The notes beneath the pieces were generated by a model. That model was not told the origin of the DNA, searched no databases, and saw only the letters and a program-made list of their open reading frames with translations. Positions 1-8,921 of a DNA stretch of 64,000 nt are shown in pieces. Source of the DNA: an uncultured Bacteroidales bacterium (GTDB lineage: Bacteria > Bacteroidota > Bacteroidia > Bacteroidales > Paludibacteraceae). The stretch lies in NCBI GenBank assembly GCA_946616535.1, contig CAMOJA010000007.1, positions 18,750-82,749 on the forward strand. Reading direction: 5' to 3'. The stretch's first letter is position 1; each line of letters begins with the position of its first letter. The translations under genes were made by a program, and so were the position numbers.

Positions 1-1
1 T

Positions 2-631
2 GACATGTCGAAACGTGCGCTGGGTCAGATGCAGGCTAACTTCGTTCGTGGACGAGGCGACATGATGGGTGTCAGCGGTGCGCTGAACGATAAGTATGTG
101 ATCACCAACCCGGTGGATGCCTTCTATCCCAACGATTTTGGATTGTATAACATGGCCGGAAACGTAAACGAGTGGGTAATGGATGTATATCGCGAGACGA
201 CGTTCCAAGATGCATCGGAGTACAACTCCTTCCGTGGTAATATCTACAGCTATCCGGTCGTTGACGAGGATGGTAAGTATGCGACGGACTCGCTGGGACG
301 CGTGAAGATTGCTTGGACAAGCAAGGAGGATAAACGTGACGTACGCGATGGCGACCGCGCAAGTCTGTATGATACCGATTTCCCGTTGATCGGCGACACC
401 ACCGGTCTGGGTAATCTGGAGGAGCGTAAGATCGATATCACCGATATCCTGGCTCCGCGTATCACCAAGAAGACCCGCGTTTACAAAGGTGGTTCTTGGG
501 CTGATCGTATCTACTGGCTGAATCCGTCTACCCGTCGTTATCTGGATCAAGACCAGGCATCGTCGAAGATCGGTTTCCGCTGCGCGATGTCGGCTCTGGG
601 AGATCAGATTCCTCCGACGCCTATTCAATAA
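2..631 (+). CDS. GldJ/GldK-type gliding/T9SS lipoprotein, C-terminal part
   Basis: The frame is open from the left edge, so only the C-terminal ~209 residues are seen. They contain the end of a formylglycine-generating-enzyme (sulfatase-modifying factor) fold: the NMAGNVNEWV motif near the start and, near the end, VYKGGSW followed by RRYLDQDQASSKIGFRCAM. In Bacteroidota this fold with this C-terminal signature belongs to GldJ/GldK (PorK) outer-membrane lipoproteins, structural parts of the type IX secretion/gliding machinery rather than enzymes. The lipobox end lies outside the window. GldJ and GldK cannot be told apart from this fragment. A porX gene at 49 kb supports a T9SS-bearing genome. 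Confidence 0.75.
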   Translation, partial: DMSKRALGQMQANFVRGRGDMMGVSGALNDKYVITNPVDAFYPNDFGLYNMAGNVNEWVMDVYRETTFQDASEYNSFRGNIYSYPVVDEDGKYATDSLGRVKIAWTSKEDKRDVRDGDRASLYDTDFPLIGDTTGLGNLEERKIDITDILAPRITKKTRVYKGGSWADRIYWLNPSTRRYLDQDQASSKIGFRCAMSALGDQIPPTPIQ

Positions 632-660
632 GCATTAACGTTTAAAGTAAGTTCAAAGAT

Positions 661-1035
661 ATGAATTTTCCTGAGAATATTCGCTATACCAGCGAGCACG
701 AATGGATTCGTGTAGAGGGTGATGAGGCGTTTGTCGGCATCACCGACTATGCGCAGTCTGAGTTAGGCGAGATCGTTTTCATCGACGTACCTACGGAGGG
801 TGAGACGGTAGCGCAAGGTGAAGTGTTTGGTTCTATCGAAGCCGTTAAGACGGTGAGCGACCTAAATATGCCGGTGACCGGTGAGGTGCTGGAGATCAAC
901 GGTGCGCTGGATGCACAGCCGGAGTTGGTCAACAACGACCCGTACGGAGAAGGCTGGATCATCCGCATCGCGGTGAAGGACGCTGCAGAGCTCGACAACT
1001 TGATGGATGCTGCGGCTTACCAAGCTTCCCTCTAA
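661..1035 (+). CDS. gcvH: Glycine cleavage system H protein
   Basis: The 124-residue product is the usual length for GcvH, the lipoyl carrier that shuttles the aminomethyl group between the P, T and L proteins of the glycine cleavage complex in the cytoplasm. The lipoylation region reads [13 protein letters not shown], placing the modified lysine at residue 63; the N-terminal [21 protein letters not shown] is typical. The ATG at 661 follows the upstream gene by 29 bp, so the two may be cotranscribed. No other gcv gene is in the window. A strong hairpin terminator follows. Confidence 0.97.
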   Translation: MNFPENIRYTSEHEWIRVEGDEAFVGITDYAQSELGEIVFIDVPTEGETVAQGEVFGSIEAVKTVSDLNMPVTGEVLEINGALDAQPELVNNDPYGEGWIIRIAVKDAAELDNLMDAAAYQASL

Positions 1036-1057
1036 TAGCCCGTTGGGAATGAAAAAA

Positions 1058-1087
1058 GACTCGCTGAATGGCGAGTCTTTTCTTTTT
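1058..1087. terminator. Rho-independent terminator between convergent genes
   Basis: A perfect 7-bp stem GACTCGC / GCGAGTC with loop TGAATG is followed by a T-rich run and preceded by an A-run, so it can serve both gcvH (+) and the barrel gene (-). Confidence 0.9.
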
Positions 1088-1098
1088 GTACACTATGC

Positions 1099-2907
1099 TT
1101 AGAAGCGATAGGTAGCTCCTAAGAGGAAGTTGATACCCTGCGAGCGATAGCCGTAGTAGATCTCGTTCTTCCGATGCAGCCAGTTATTGAGCTGGAAGAA
1201 GAAGGTGAGGTTCGGTTGCGGTTCAGGACGCAAGGCGTTGTTTTTCGCACGCTCGTTCTTCACCTTACCGACCCACATATCGTACTGCAGACCTAAGTTC
1301 AGGTCGATGGTCGGGGCCAGCCAGTGTTCGCCGTCGGTAGCCAAAGCCAGACGTTTTCCGGCGAAGTGGTTATCGGAATAGAGCGACCAGTTCTTGTTGA
1401 TCCGGCCGTCGATACGCAGACCCAGTTCCCAGTTGGGACGGTCATAAACGGTGGTATCGCCTTTCCAGATATAGTAATCGCCATTCAGGTTCACGCGTAC
1501 GAGGTCCTGGTAGTGGTAGTTGAGTTGACCGCCGATCTTACCGCGCTGGTAGTTATCCGCATGGGCATGGATGAAATCACCCGCCATGATGGTCTTATTC
1601 AGCGGCGCGTAATTGGTAGTGTTATCGGCCGTAGCGATCCAGAAGTCCTCATACATCATATAAGCATACCCGCCGTGGAGCTCGATCAGCACGTCACGAT
1701 GCGGGCGGATATGGAAGCCCAGTTCGGCATCGACCGGTGTGTACGGAGCGCACGGGCTAATGATACCGGCGTGAATCATACTGTAGCGGTTCTCCTCCAT
1801 GTAACTCTGCAGTGAACCCAAACCGAGAGAGCCTTCGATATCCGCATAGATGGTCAGCCATTGTTTGGCGATCTGGGCCTCCAAGTTGATATGCGGCGAG
1901 GGCGCAAAGCTGACATTCTCGGTCTTGGAAAGGATCTGATGACCCTTGCCGATATTGAGGTCAAAGTTCACTCCTACGTGTACGCGCAGGCGCGTTCCTT
2001 CATAAGCATAATAAGGCTCAATTCGGAAGTTATGACGGCTCTTTTGGTAGAGCGAGTCCGGAATACCGAGGGCATCGTTGAGTTGCAGGAAGTTATTCTG
2101 CACATACAGTTTGGCGCCCACATGGTGCTCCGCGCTATGCCAATCGAACGAACCTTTCGTGCGCAGTTGGTGCTCCGATACGGCTCCTGCTTTCGCAAAG
2201 AGCATATAACCTGTCTGCACCTGGTACTGCACGTCCTGCTTGGCATTCGCTTTCACGCCCAGATAGACCTCTGCGGTCCAGAGCGAAGTCTTATCTTTAT
2301 CCCCTATAGTATAGGGCTTCGGATAGGCCTCGTCGTTCTTCGCCCACATGCCGAAGGTCTGGCTGTAGTCGTAGAAATGACCGTACTTATGATAGAAGAT
2401 ATTTCCTCCGTTGAGGCCGAAGTAGAGGTCGCATTTCGAATAGGTATGCGTGAAGTTCAAGCCCACTTTGGTCTTGCTGAGCGCAGCCAAACCCCATTCG
2501 GCACGATGGTGCGCATAGACATCAAGAATAGATTTCTTGGTGTCGTCTAAGTGGTATCCGAAATCCAAGAGGGTGTTCGGGTGACCGAGTGCTCCGCGGA
2601 TATAACCGTTGTATTTATGTCCCGGTTCGAAACGCGTAGGCTGGGAGAGCAGGGGATTAAACGTCGCTTGCGGCGTCACATCCGCTGTGAAATCGGAATA
2701 ATGCACCTGCGAAGGTTCTATCTTCGTTTCCACCACAGCCGGCTTCGTAGCAATTTTTCCTGCCGCTTGAATCACCGGTTGAAAATCGCGTTCTACGGTT
2801 ACGGAGCGGTTGAGCGCACTGTCTTGTTGGGCAAACAGAGTTCCGCTCAGCAGCAGGGCTAAGCCGCTAAAGGCGATGCGTATATTGTTTATCGTATTAC
2901 TCTTCAT
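1099..2907 (-). CDS. Outer-membrane beta-barrel protein (TonB-receptor-like, no plug seen)
   Basis: The 602-residue product has an N-terminal signal peptide (hydrophobic stretch ending LFAQ). A short N-terminal region contains SVTVERDFQPVIQAAGKI, and the rest is full of alternating amphipathic strands rich in Tyr/Trp/His, ending in an aromatic residue (GATYRF), as outer-membrane barrels do. No TonB box or plug domain could be recognised. Its ATG overlaps the end of the upstream TPR-protein gene by 11 bp, implying coupled translation and a shared envelope function. The exact family and substrate are unknown to me; a porin or assembly partner of the TPR protein is an inference from the coupling. 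Confidence 0.7.
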   Translation of the reverse strand: MKSNTINNIRIAFSGLALLLSGTLFAQQDSALNRSVTVERDFQPVIQAAGKIATKPAVVETKIEPSQVHYSDFTADVTPQATFNPLLSQPTRFEPGHKYNGYIRGALGHPNTLLDFGYHLDDTKKSILDVYAHHRAEWGLAALSKTKVGLNFTHTYSKCDLYFGLNGGNIFYHKYGHFYDYSQTFGMWAKNDEAYPKPYTIGDKDKTSLWTAEVYLGVKANAKQDVQYQVQTGYMLFAKAGAVSEHQLRTKGSFDWHSAEHHVGAKLYVQNNFLQLNDALGIPDSLYQKSRHNFRIEPYYAYEGTRLRVHVGVNFDLNIGKGHQILSKTENVSFAPSPHINLEAQIAKQWLTIYADIEGSLGLGSLQSYMEENRYSMIHAGIISPCAPYTPVDAELGFHIRPHRDVLIELHGGYAYMMYEDFWIATADNTTNYAPLNKTIMAGDFIHAHADNYQRGKIGGQLNYHYQDLVRVNLNGDYYIWKGDTTVYDRPNWELGLRIDGRINKNWSLYSDNHFAGKRLALATDGEHWLAPTIDLNLGLQYDMWVGKVKNERAKNNALRPEPQPNLTFFFQLNNWLHRKNEIYYGYRSQGINFLLGATYRF

Positions 2908-5833
2908 CTTCCACTTCCTCCTTTACTACGGGTTTCTCCAACTGATCCAATGTGTCCAGACGGTTCGCCAAGAGCGAATGGATACCGTCGGTCTTATTGA
3001 GGTAATTCTGCTGTAGCACAAGCAGATACTGGCGTGCCTGGAAGTACTCGCCTCGTTCGCGGTTGATATCGCTTAAGAGGATGAGGGCACGCGCTAACCA
3101 GTATTGCTGCTGGGTATTCATCTGGGTGAACTCCATGACTTGCGCTTCGGCGGCTTCCAGGTCTTTGAGTTCGAAATAGCTCTGCGCGAGCAGGTATTTG
3201 GCTTCGGCTCCCTGGGCCGTACGCACTTCTTTGCTCAGCGTCGTCAGGTCGGGTTGCGCGTTCTTCCATTGGTTCAAACCGATATAGGCTTTCGCACGTC
3301 CGTAGAGTGCTTCGGTGCGCATATCGTCGCTAATGGGCTGGTCGCCGAGGATCATATCCGCCACATCGATCACCGCCTGATGACGACCCAGCGCTTGGCT
3401 GCAGCGTAAGATACCAAGACGGGCGATGAGCGTGTTCTCGCGACTGGAAGCCAGTGCTTGCAAGCGATAGAAGCCTTCGAGTGCGCAACTGAAATCGCCC
3501 TTGTCGTAACATATCTCTGCTACACGGGTAGCTGCCTCCTCCTGATAGGGGTTAGCATTCATCTCCGCCAAGATCGCATACTGCGCCAAGGCCTCGCCGT
3601 TCTTACCGAGACGGTAATACGAGTCGGCCAAGTAATACCGTGCGGTGGTGCAGTACCGACCGCCAGAGCAGTACTGGGTGATATAATTCGACAGGGCTAC
3701 CGTCGCTTTCTGATAAGCGGCTTGCATATATTGCATTTCAGCCGCCGCATACATCAACGAATCCTCCTGCGTGATGACGTTCATATCCATCTTCGCAAGT
3801 TGTTTGGTGAAGGTCACATACTCACTTACGTTGCCGGTTTCTACGTACAGGGCCTGTAAGGCATCGAGGGCGGTGTAGGCCTCTTCGGTAGCCGGATATT
3901 TCTCGATGGTCTGCCGATAGGCCGCGATAGCCTGGTCGTTCTGATGCAGGTTACGATAGAGCATCGCGCGCTCCAGAGAAGCCTTACGGGCCAAGGTGGA
4001 GTGCGGATAGGTAGCCAGGAGCTGTTCGTACGTGACGATAGCGCCTCGCTCGTCCTCTAATTGCAACTGTGCACGCGCGGTCTCATACACGCCGTCGTCC
4101 GCATAGTCTGACTTCGGATAGCGCGTTGTCAGTTCACGCATCACGCTGATCTTCTCCGCATATTTATGTTGCAGCCCCAGGGCATAACCGCGTTGGAAGA
4201 GCGCATAATCTGCGCCGGAGGCCTGCAGGTTGCTTACTTGCGAATAATACGAGATCGCCTGCGGGAACTGGCGAGCATTGAAATAGCAGTCTCCGATACG
4301 GTTCAGCGCATCGGCATAGGTCGGTTCGGTAGCCAAAGCTACATCGAGATAGGAGGAGAAGACCTCCTGCGCTTTGTCGTATTGCTGTTGCGAGAAATAG
4401 CAGTAACCCTGCAGATACTTCGCGATAGCGTAGTTGCTTGACTGCCGCGCATCGGGACGTAAGAAGAAGGTCTTCAGGTCCTTCTCGCAAGCCGCATAGT
4501 TGCGTAAACGATAGGCGGCTTCGGCGCGTACGTAGTAAGCCTCCGTCGTATAATCCGAAGCGTCCTCCGTATGGTTGATCACTTCGCTCATCCAGTCGAT
4601 GGCCTGCTGCATCTTACCCTGCAGGAAATTATCCGCACCCAGTTGATAGCGCAGATACTGCTTGGTTTTCAACATCTTAGGCGTCGGGTTGCTGATGGAA
4701 TCCAACACCGAGATAGCGGCTGCGTAGTTCTTACTTTGCATGAGCGCATCGCTCAGCAACTGATAGACCTTGCTTTCGTATTTAGAGTTCGGGAACTGAT
4801 GCAGGAAGTCGTTGAATGCCCGCACGGACTCACCCAGTGCGCTGGACGACTCGTAGGTGCAGAGCGTGTAGTTATACGCGGCTTCTTCCTGTATGGCAGG
4901 TGTCAGCCCATAGGACGCTGCGGCCTGGAAAGATAGTTTTGCCTGCTCGGGCATAGCCATCTCCACGTACGCATTTCCCATCGTCAGACAAGCGGCCTCG
5001 GAGAGCGTGTCTTTCTCTTGCTTCACCTGCTTGAGGTATTTTACACATGCTTCGTATTCGCCCAACTGATAGGCTGCCACACCCAGCATGAAGATATCGT
5101 TGCGCAGCAACTCCTCTTTGTTCTCCGTCGCTGCTTTATGATACTGCTGCAAGTGCGTGGTCGCCTGTTTGTAATCGCCCTTCAGGTAATAGGACTCACC
5201 TAAGATACGATGTAACTCGCTGTTATTCAGCGCTTCGGGATGTTCGCGCAGCAAAGTCTCCGCACGCGTAACAGCTTCTTCATGATGCCCCAGCGCGTAC
5301 TCGATCTGCACGATGTAATAAGGCACGGTCTTGCTGTACGCCGCTTCGTTCTCCAGTTTCTTGAAGACAGGCAGGGCTTGCTCGTATTTCTGCTCTTTGT
5401 AGAGACAATAACCGTAGTAATACGTACCGCGGGTAGCATAGCGCGTGTCCGATTTGCTGAGTTGACCGAAGTAGATCGAAGCCTTGTGATAGTCCTGCTG
5501 CATGAGGTAGGCATAGCCGCGATAGAAGGTGTAATCCAACTGGTGCGGACGGGTCAGGGCTTTCAGGTCGATGGACTCCAGGGTCTTCAGGCCTTTTTTA
5601 TTCTGGCCTTTCTCTACCTGCAGCACTCCTTGCATGAACTTCACTTCGTCCGCAAAAGTGGTATAAGGAAAAGCTTGCAGATAGGCCTTCAGATCCTTCG
5701 CCAACTGCTTGTCGCGCACCTCAAAGCGTGCCGCTAAAGCGTTGTAGCGCTGCTCCATCTCTGTGGTCTGAGCCCAACTGCTCAGGCTCATAACACACAG
5801 AAATACAATGATATAATTACGAATTGACGTCAT
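2897..5833 (-). CDS. Large exported tetratricopeptide-repeat protein
   Basis: The 978-residue product begins with a signal peptide (YIIVFLCVMSLSSWA, likely cleaved before QTTEM). The whole mature part is made of TPR helices of ~34 residues, many with the A/G-Y-x-x-A-x-x-x-F/Y pattern (for example YRGYAYLMQQDYHKASIYF and YLQGYCYFSQQQYDKAQEVF). A BamD/YbgF-like periplasmic or outer-membrane scaffold is the best description. The C-terminus is acidic (VVKEEVEDEE). The stop overlaps the start of the downstream barrel gene, so the two form a pair. It lies 9 bp from the pot operon end, on the same strand. No specific function is claimed. Confidence 0.8.
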   Translation of the reverse strand: MTSIRNYIIVFLCVMSLSSWAQTTEMEQRYNALAARFEVRDKQLAKDLKAYLQAFPYTTFADEVKFMQGVLQVEKGQNKKGLKTLESIDLKALTRPHQLDYTFYRGYAYLMQQDYHKASIYFGQLSKSDTRYATRGTYYYGYCLYKEQKYEQALPVFKKLENEAAYSKTVPYYIVQIEYALGHHEEAVTRAETLLREHPEALNNSELHRILGESYYLKGDYKQATTHLQQYHKAATENKEELLRNDIFMLGVAAYQLGEYEACVKYLKQVKQEKDTLSEAACLTMGNAYVEMAMPEQAKLSFQAAASYGLTPAIQEEAAYNYTLCTYESSSALGESVRAFNDFLHQFPNSKYESKVYQLLSDALMQSKNYAAAISVLDSISNPTPKMLKTKQYLRYQLGADNFLQGKMQQAIDWMSEVINHTEDASDYTTEAYYVRAEAAYRLRNYAACEKDLKTFFLRPDARQSSNYAIAKYLQGYCYFSQQQYDKAQEVFSSYLDVALATEPTYADALNRIGDCYFNARQFPQAISYYSQVSNLQASGADYALFQRGYALGLQHKYAEKISVMRELTTRYPKSDYADDGVYETARAQLQLEDERGAIVTYEQLLATYPHSTLARKASLERAMLYRNLHQNDQAIAAYRQTIEKYPATEEAYTALDALQALYVETGNVSEYVTFTKQLAKMDMNVITQEDSLMYAAAEMQYMQAAYQKATVALSNYITQYCSGGRYCTTARYYLADSYYRLGKNGEALAQYAILAEMNANPYQEEAATRVAEICYDKGDFSCALEGFYRLQALASSRENTLIARLGILRCSQALGRHQAVIDVADMILGDQPISDDMRTEALYGRAKAYIGLNQWKNAQPDLTTLSKEVRTAQGAEAKYLLAQSYFELKDLEAAEAQVMEFTQMNTQQQYWLARALILLSDINRERGEYFQARQYLLVLQQNYLNKTDGIHSLLANRLDTLDQLEKPVVKEEVEDEE

Positions 5834-5842
5834 TTCGTTTGG

Positions 5843-7156
5843 TTATCTTCTTGCACGATTTTTGCGTTGCATCTTCTGCTGTTGACGGTTGCTCACGGCT
5901 TTCCAAACAGCGAACACGAGGATGATCAGTACGACGATACCGATGATAGCAATCATGACCGGACTGAGGTTATCGCCTTTGACGCGGTTCCACATCTTCA
6001 CGAGTTCCTCGTTCATATCGCCTGCGTCATGCATCAGCGCACAGCGGTCGATTGTGGTTTTGTCTGCGTAGAAGACAGGGTTCGCATGAACTTCCGTAGC
6101 CTCTTCGCCGAAGAAATAACTCAGATCCAGTGCCTCCGGCCATTCCTCTTCGTCGTTTGCCCATTCCAGGATCTCCGGCGTAGCGATGACGGATACATAG
6201 CCGATATAGTCCATGTTTTTGATCGCATTCTCCGGGATACACATGTAGTTGATCCACCAGGTAGCAGCCTTGGTATTGACTGCATAAGCCGGGATACACC
6301 AACCGTCGAACCATACGTTCGAACCCTCGTCCGGCACGATATATTGCAGTTCAACGCCGTTCTCTGCTGCCTCGTCGATAGCAAACTGCGCATCACCGGA
6401 CCAGCTGAGGTTCATCCAGGCTTTACCCTTGGTCATCTCCTCTTTTCCGAAGTCCACTTCCCAGCCGGCGAAGTTATCTTTGGCGGCCGTGAGGATCTCC
6501 TCAACGCGTGCGATACGCTCCGGGGTGATGTTCTTTACTAACTCCTCACGACTCACCTCGCCGCGTGCTATCTCATCGCGGTATGCATAGAGCACTACCA
6601 CCGAATAGACATCGCGGAAGGCATCCTTCATGTAGATCTGGCCTTTGAATTTCGGGTTAAGAAGTGCTCCCCAGGTATGCAAGTCCTCGCCATTCACGTG
6701 CTCGGGGTTATAGATGAAACCGGTCGTACCCCACATATAACCTACGGTGTAGTCGCTCACGGTCTCGGTTTCAGACATTTGCTCGAACTTCTCTACTGCG
6801 AATGGAGCTACGTTGTCAAAGTAACGTTGCCCTTCGGGTATGCTGGCCTTGTCGATTTTCTTCAACAGGTTCGCTTTGAGCATACGCTCGATGATGTACT
6901 CGGACGGACAGATCACGTCATAGTCTTCATGGCCTACTTCGATCTCGGTCAACATGGATTCGTTGATGTCGAAGGTCTGGTAGATCACTTCTACCTCCTC
7001 GCCGGTCATCTCTTTGTACCATGCGGGGAAGCCGTTGAGTACGCTTTCGTCAATGTAATCGGCCCAGTTATACACTTTCAGTGTATGTGCGCGGTCGGCC
7101 GCAAAACTGCCCATTGCAAACAGGGCAACAAGCATAAAAGAAAGAATCTTTTTCAT
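5843..7156 (-). CDS. potD: Spermidine/putrescine ABC transporter substrate-binding protein with C-terminal membrane anchor
   Basis: The 437-residue protein has a signal peptide (MKKILSFMLVALFAMGSFA) and a PotD-type binding domain starting LKVYNWADYIDESVL, with later motifs typical of the family such as GYMWGTTGFIYNP and MNLSWSGDA. It is the last gene of the potA-potB-potC-potD cluster. After the binding domain there is a hydrophobic helix at residues ~398-418 followed by a very basic tail (NRQQQKMQRKNRARR), which would anchor the protein in the inner membrane with its tail in the cytoplasm. Free periplasmic PotD proteins of the ~350-residue class lack this. Substrate specificity (spermidine versus putrescine) is not resolved. 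Confidence 0.9.
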   Translation of the reverse strand: MKKILSFMLVALFAMGSFAADRAHTLKVYNWADYIDESVLNGFPAWYKEMTGEEVEVIYQTFDINESMLTEIEVGHEDYDVICPSEYIIERMLKANLLKKIDKASIPEGQRYFDNVAPFAVEKFEQMSETETVSDYTVGYMWGTTGFIYNPEHVNGEDLHTWGALLNPKFKGQIYMKDAFRDVYSVVVLYAYRDEIARGEVSREELVKNITPERIARVEEILTAAKDNFAGWEVDFGKEEMTKGKAWMNLSWSGDAQFAIDEAAENGVELQYIVPDEGSNVWFDGWCIPAYAVNTKAATWWINYMCIPENAIKNMDYIGYVSVIATPEILEWANDEEEWPEALDLSYFFGEEATEVHANPVFYADKTTIDRCALMHDAGDMNEELVKMWNRVKGDNLSPVMIAIIGIVVLIILVFAVWKAVSNRQQQKMQRKNRARR

Positions 7157-7197
7157 TTTTTTTGTATCGTTAAATAAAACCAGTTAATTTTTCCACA

Positions 7198-8127
7198 TTA
7201 TCCTTTTAGTTTCTTCGCTTGCCGTGCAGCGCGCCAGTTGATGATGATCAGCAGCACGAGCATCGTCAGGAAGATCAGCGAGAACAGCGGTCGCAGCTCC
7301 GGCGTCAAACCGCCCTTACGCGCATCCGCGTAGATGAAGGTACTGAGCGTATTCAGTCCGCTACTTCCTTTGGTGAAGAACGTCACGCCGAAGTCGTCGA
7401 TACTGAGGGTGATACTGAGGATAAATCCGCTCAGCATGCCCGGCCATAACTCCGGCATCATCACTTTGCGTAGCGCCTGGAAGGGCGTAGCACCCAAGTC
7501 CAAGGCCGCCTCGTAGATATTCGGGTTCATCTTCGTCAGACGAGGCATCACGCTCAGCACCACATACGGCGTACAGAACACCACATGGGCGATGATGACG
7601 GTCGTCAGACCGCGACTGATACCCAGGAACACGAACAGCAGGAACAATGAGATACCCGTGAGGATATCCGGGTTGATCATAGGCACGCTGTTCAGCAACT
7701 GAATAGCGCGGCGACTCCGTTGACGCATGTTGTATATTCCGATGGCCGCCAAGGTGCCCAAAAGGGTAGCGAATGTAGCGGCAATGACCGCGATGATCAG
7801 CGTGTACAGCAGCGCCTGGTACATATCCGGGTTCACCTGCACTTGCGCGACGCGGTCGTAACCTGAGAACAAGTTCTCGTACAGACCGAACGTGAAACCC
7901 GTCCAGTTACCCAACACCTTGCTTCGCGTGAACGAGAAGAAGATGATCAGCACGATCGGGGCGTATAGCAGCACGATCAGGAACCATAAGTACGACTGCG
8001 ACAGAATTCGTCGCGTCGTCAGGTTACGCGCCCGTTTCTTTGCTTCTATCTGAGCAGAACTCATGGCATTTTTCGGAGTGCTGGCAAGCACCTCTTGACT
8101 CTTGACTCTTGACTCTTGACTCATCAT
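7198..8127 (-). CDS. potC: Polyamine ABC transporter permease PotC
   Basis: The 309-residue product is a type I ABC permease with about six membrane helices and the EAA loop EAALDLGATPFQALRKVMMPELWPG (split here: EAALDLGATP then LRKVMMPELWPG) that docks to PotA. It is longer than usual at the N-terminus: residues ~3-12 (SQESRVKSQE) are encoded by a four-unit heptamer array at 8094-8121. A later start would remove this segment; the ATG at 8127 is favoured because it overlaps the potB stop as ATGA. It acts with PotB as the membrane channel of the importer. Confidence 0.93.
   Translation of the reverse strand: MMSQESRVKSQEVLASTPKNAMSSAQIEAKKRARNLTTRRILSQSYLWFLIVLLYAPIVLIIFFSFTRSKVLGNWTGFTFGLYENLFSGYDRVAQVQVNPDMYQALLYTLIIAVIAATFATLLGTLAAIGIYNMRQRSRRAIQLLNSVPMINPDILTGISLFLLFVFLGISRGLTTVIIAHVVFCTPYVVLSVMPRLTKMNPNIYEAALDLGATPFQALRKVMMPELWPGMLSGFILSITLSIDDFGVTFFTKGSSGLNTLSTFIYADARKGGLTPELRPLFSLIFLTMLVLLIIINWRAARQAKKLKG
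8094..8121 (-). repeat. Heptamer array in the potC start region
   Basis: Four exact tandem copies of CTTGACT (GTCAAGA-type on the coding strand) lie within the first dozen codons of potC. Confidence 0.95.
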
Positions 8128-8921
8128 AGCACACTCTGAGCCTCCTGCTCGTCATTGTTTCCGAAGAAACTGGTTAAACCGATAATCAGCAGCAGTACCA
8201 GCGACAGCGCTGCGCCGTAGTTCCACATCTGCAAACCGCCTTCGCCGAACGCACGTTGAATCAACGATCCGAACAGCGTGATCTTATTGCGGGTCAGCAA
8301 CTCAGAGATAGCGAACGTAGAGACGGTCGGCATAAAGACCATCACCACGCCGCTGTAGATACCGGATTTCGAAAGCGGTAAGATCACTTTCGTGAATACC
8401 TCCCGACGGTTGGCACCCAGGTCATACGCCGCCTCGATGAGCGAGTGGTCCATCTTCTGAAGCGTATTGTAAATCGGGTAGATCATAAACGGCAGGAAGT
8501 CGTAACACATACCGTACAGCAGTGCGCCTTCTCCCAGCGGGATGGAGAACATATTGAACAACTCCACGGTAGCCAGGGTACGCAGCAGGAAGTTAATCCA
8601 CATCGGCAGGATGAACAGCATCGACATCACAACCGGCGTCTTCAACTCGGCCGTCGCCATGATATACGCCGCCGGATAACCCAGCAGCAGACAGATCGCC
8701 GTGGTCAAGATCGCGATTGCTATGGAATAAATAAAGGTGTTCACCGCCTCGCTGGTCGTGAAGAACTGCACGAAGTTATGCAGCGTGAAGTCGCCTCCCG
8801 GCGTGGTGAATGCATAGACCACGATCAGCAGCAAGGGCAGCACCACAAACAGCACCAGGAACAGCACGTACGGCCAGGCCCAAGTACGACGGGAAGAGGC
8901 TATTTGAAGAAACTTTTTCAT
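8124..8921 (-). CDS. potB: Polyamine ABC transporter permease PotB
   Basis: The 265-residue inner-membrane protein has about six helices and a cytoplasmic EAA loop ([21 protein letters not shown]) of the PotB/ModB permease class. It overlaps potA upstream and potC downstream by 4 bp each (ATGA), so the three are translationally coupled in one operon. It pairs with PotC to form the translocation pathway for spermidine/putrescine. Confidence 0.93.
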   Translation of the reverse strand: MKKFLQIASSRRTWAWPYVLFLVLFVVLPLLLIVVYAFTTPGGDFTLHNFVQFFTTSEAVNTFIYSIAIAILTTAICLLLGYPAAYIMATAELKTPVVMSMLFILPMWINFLLRTLATVELFNMFSIPLGEGALLYGMCYDFLPFMIYPIYNTLQKMDHSLIEAAYDLGANRREVFTKVILPLSKSGIYSGVVMVFMPTVSTFAISELLTRNKITLFGSLIQRAFGEGGLQMWNYGAALSLVLLLIIGLTSFFGNNDEQEAQSVL

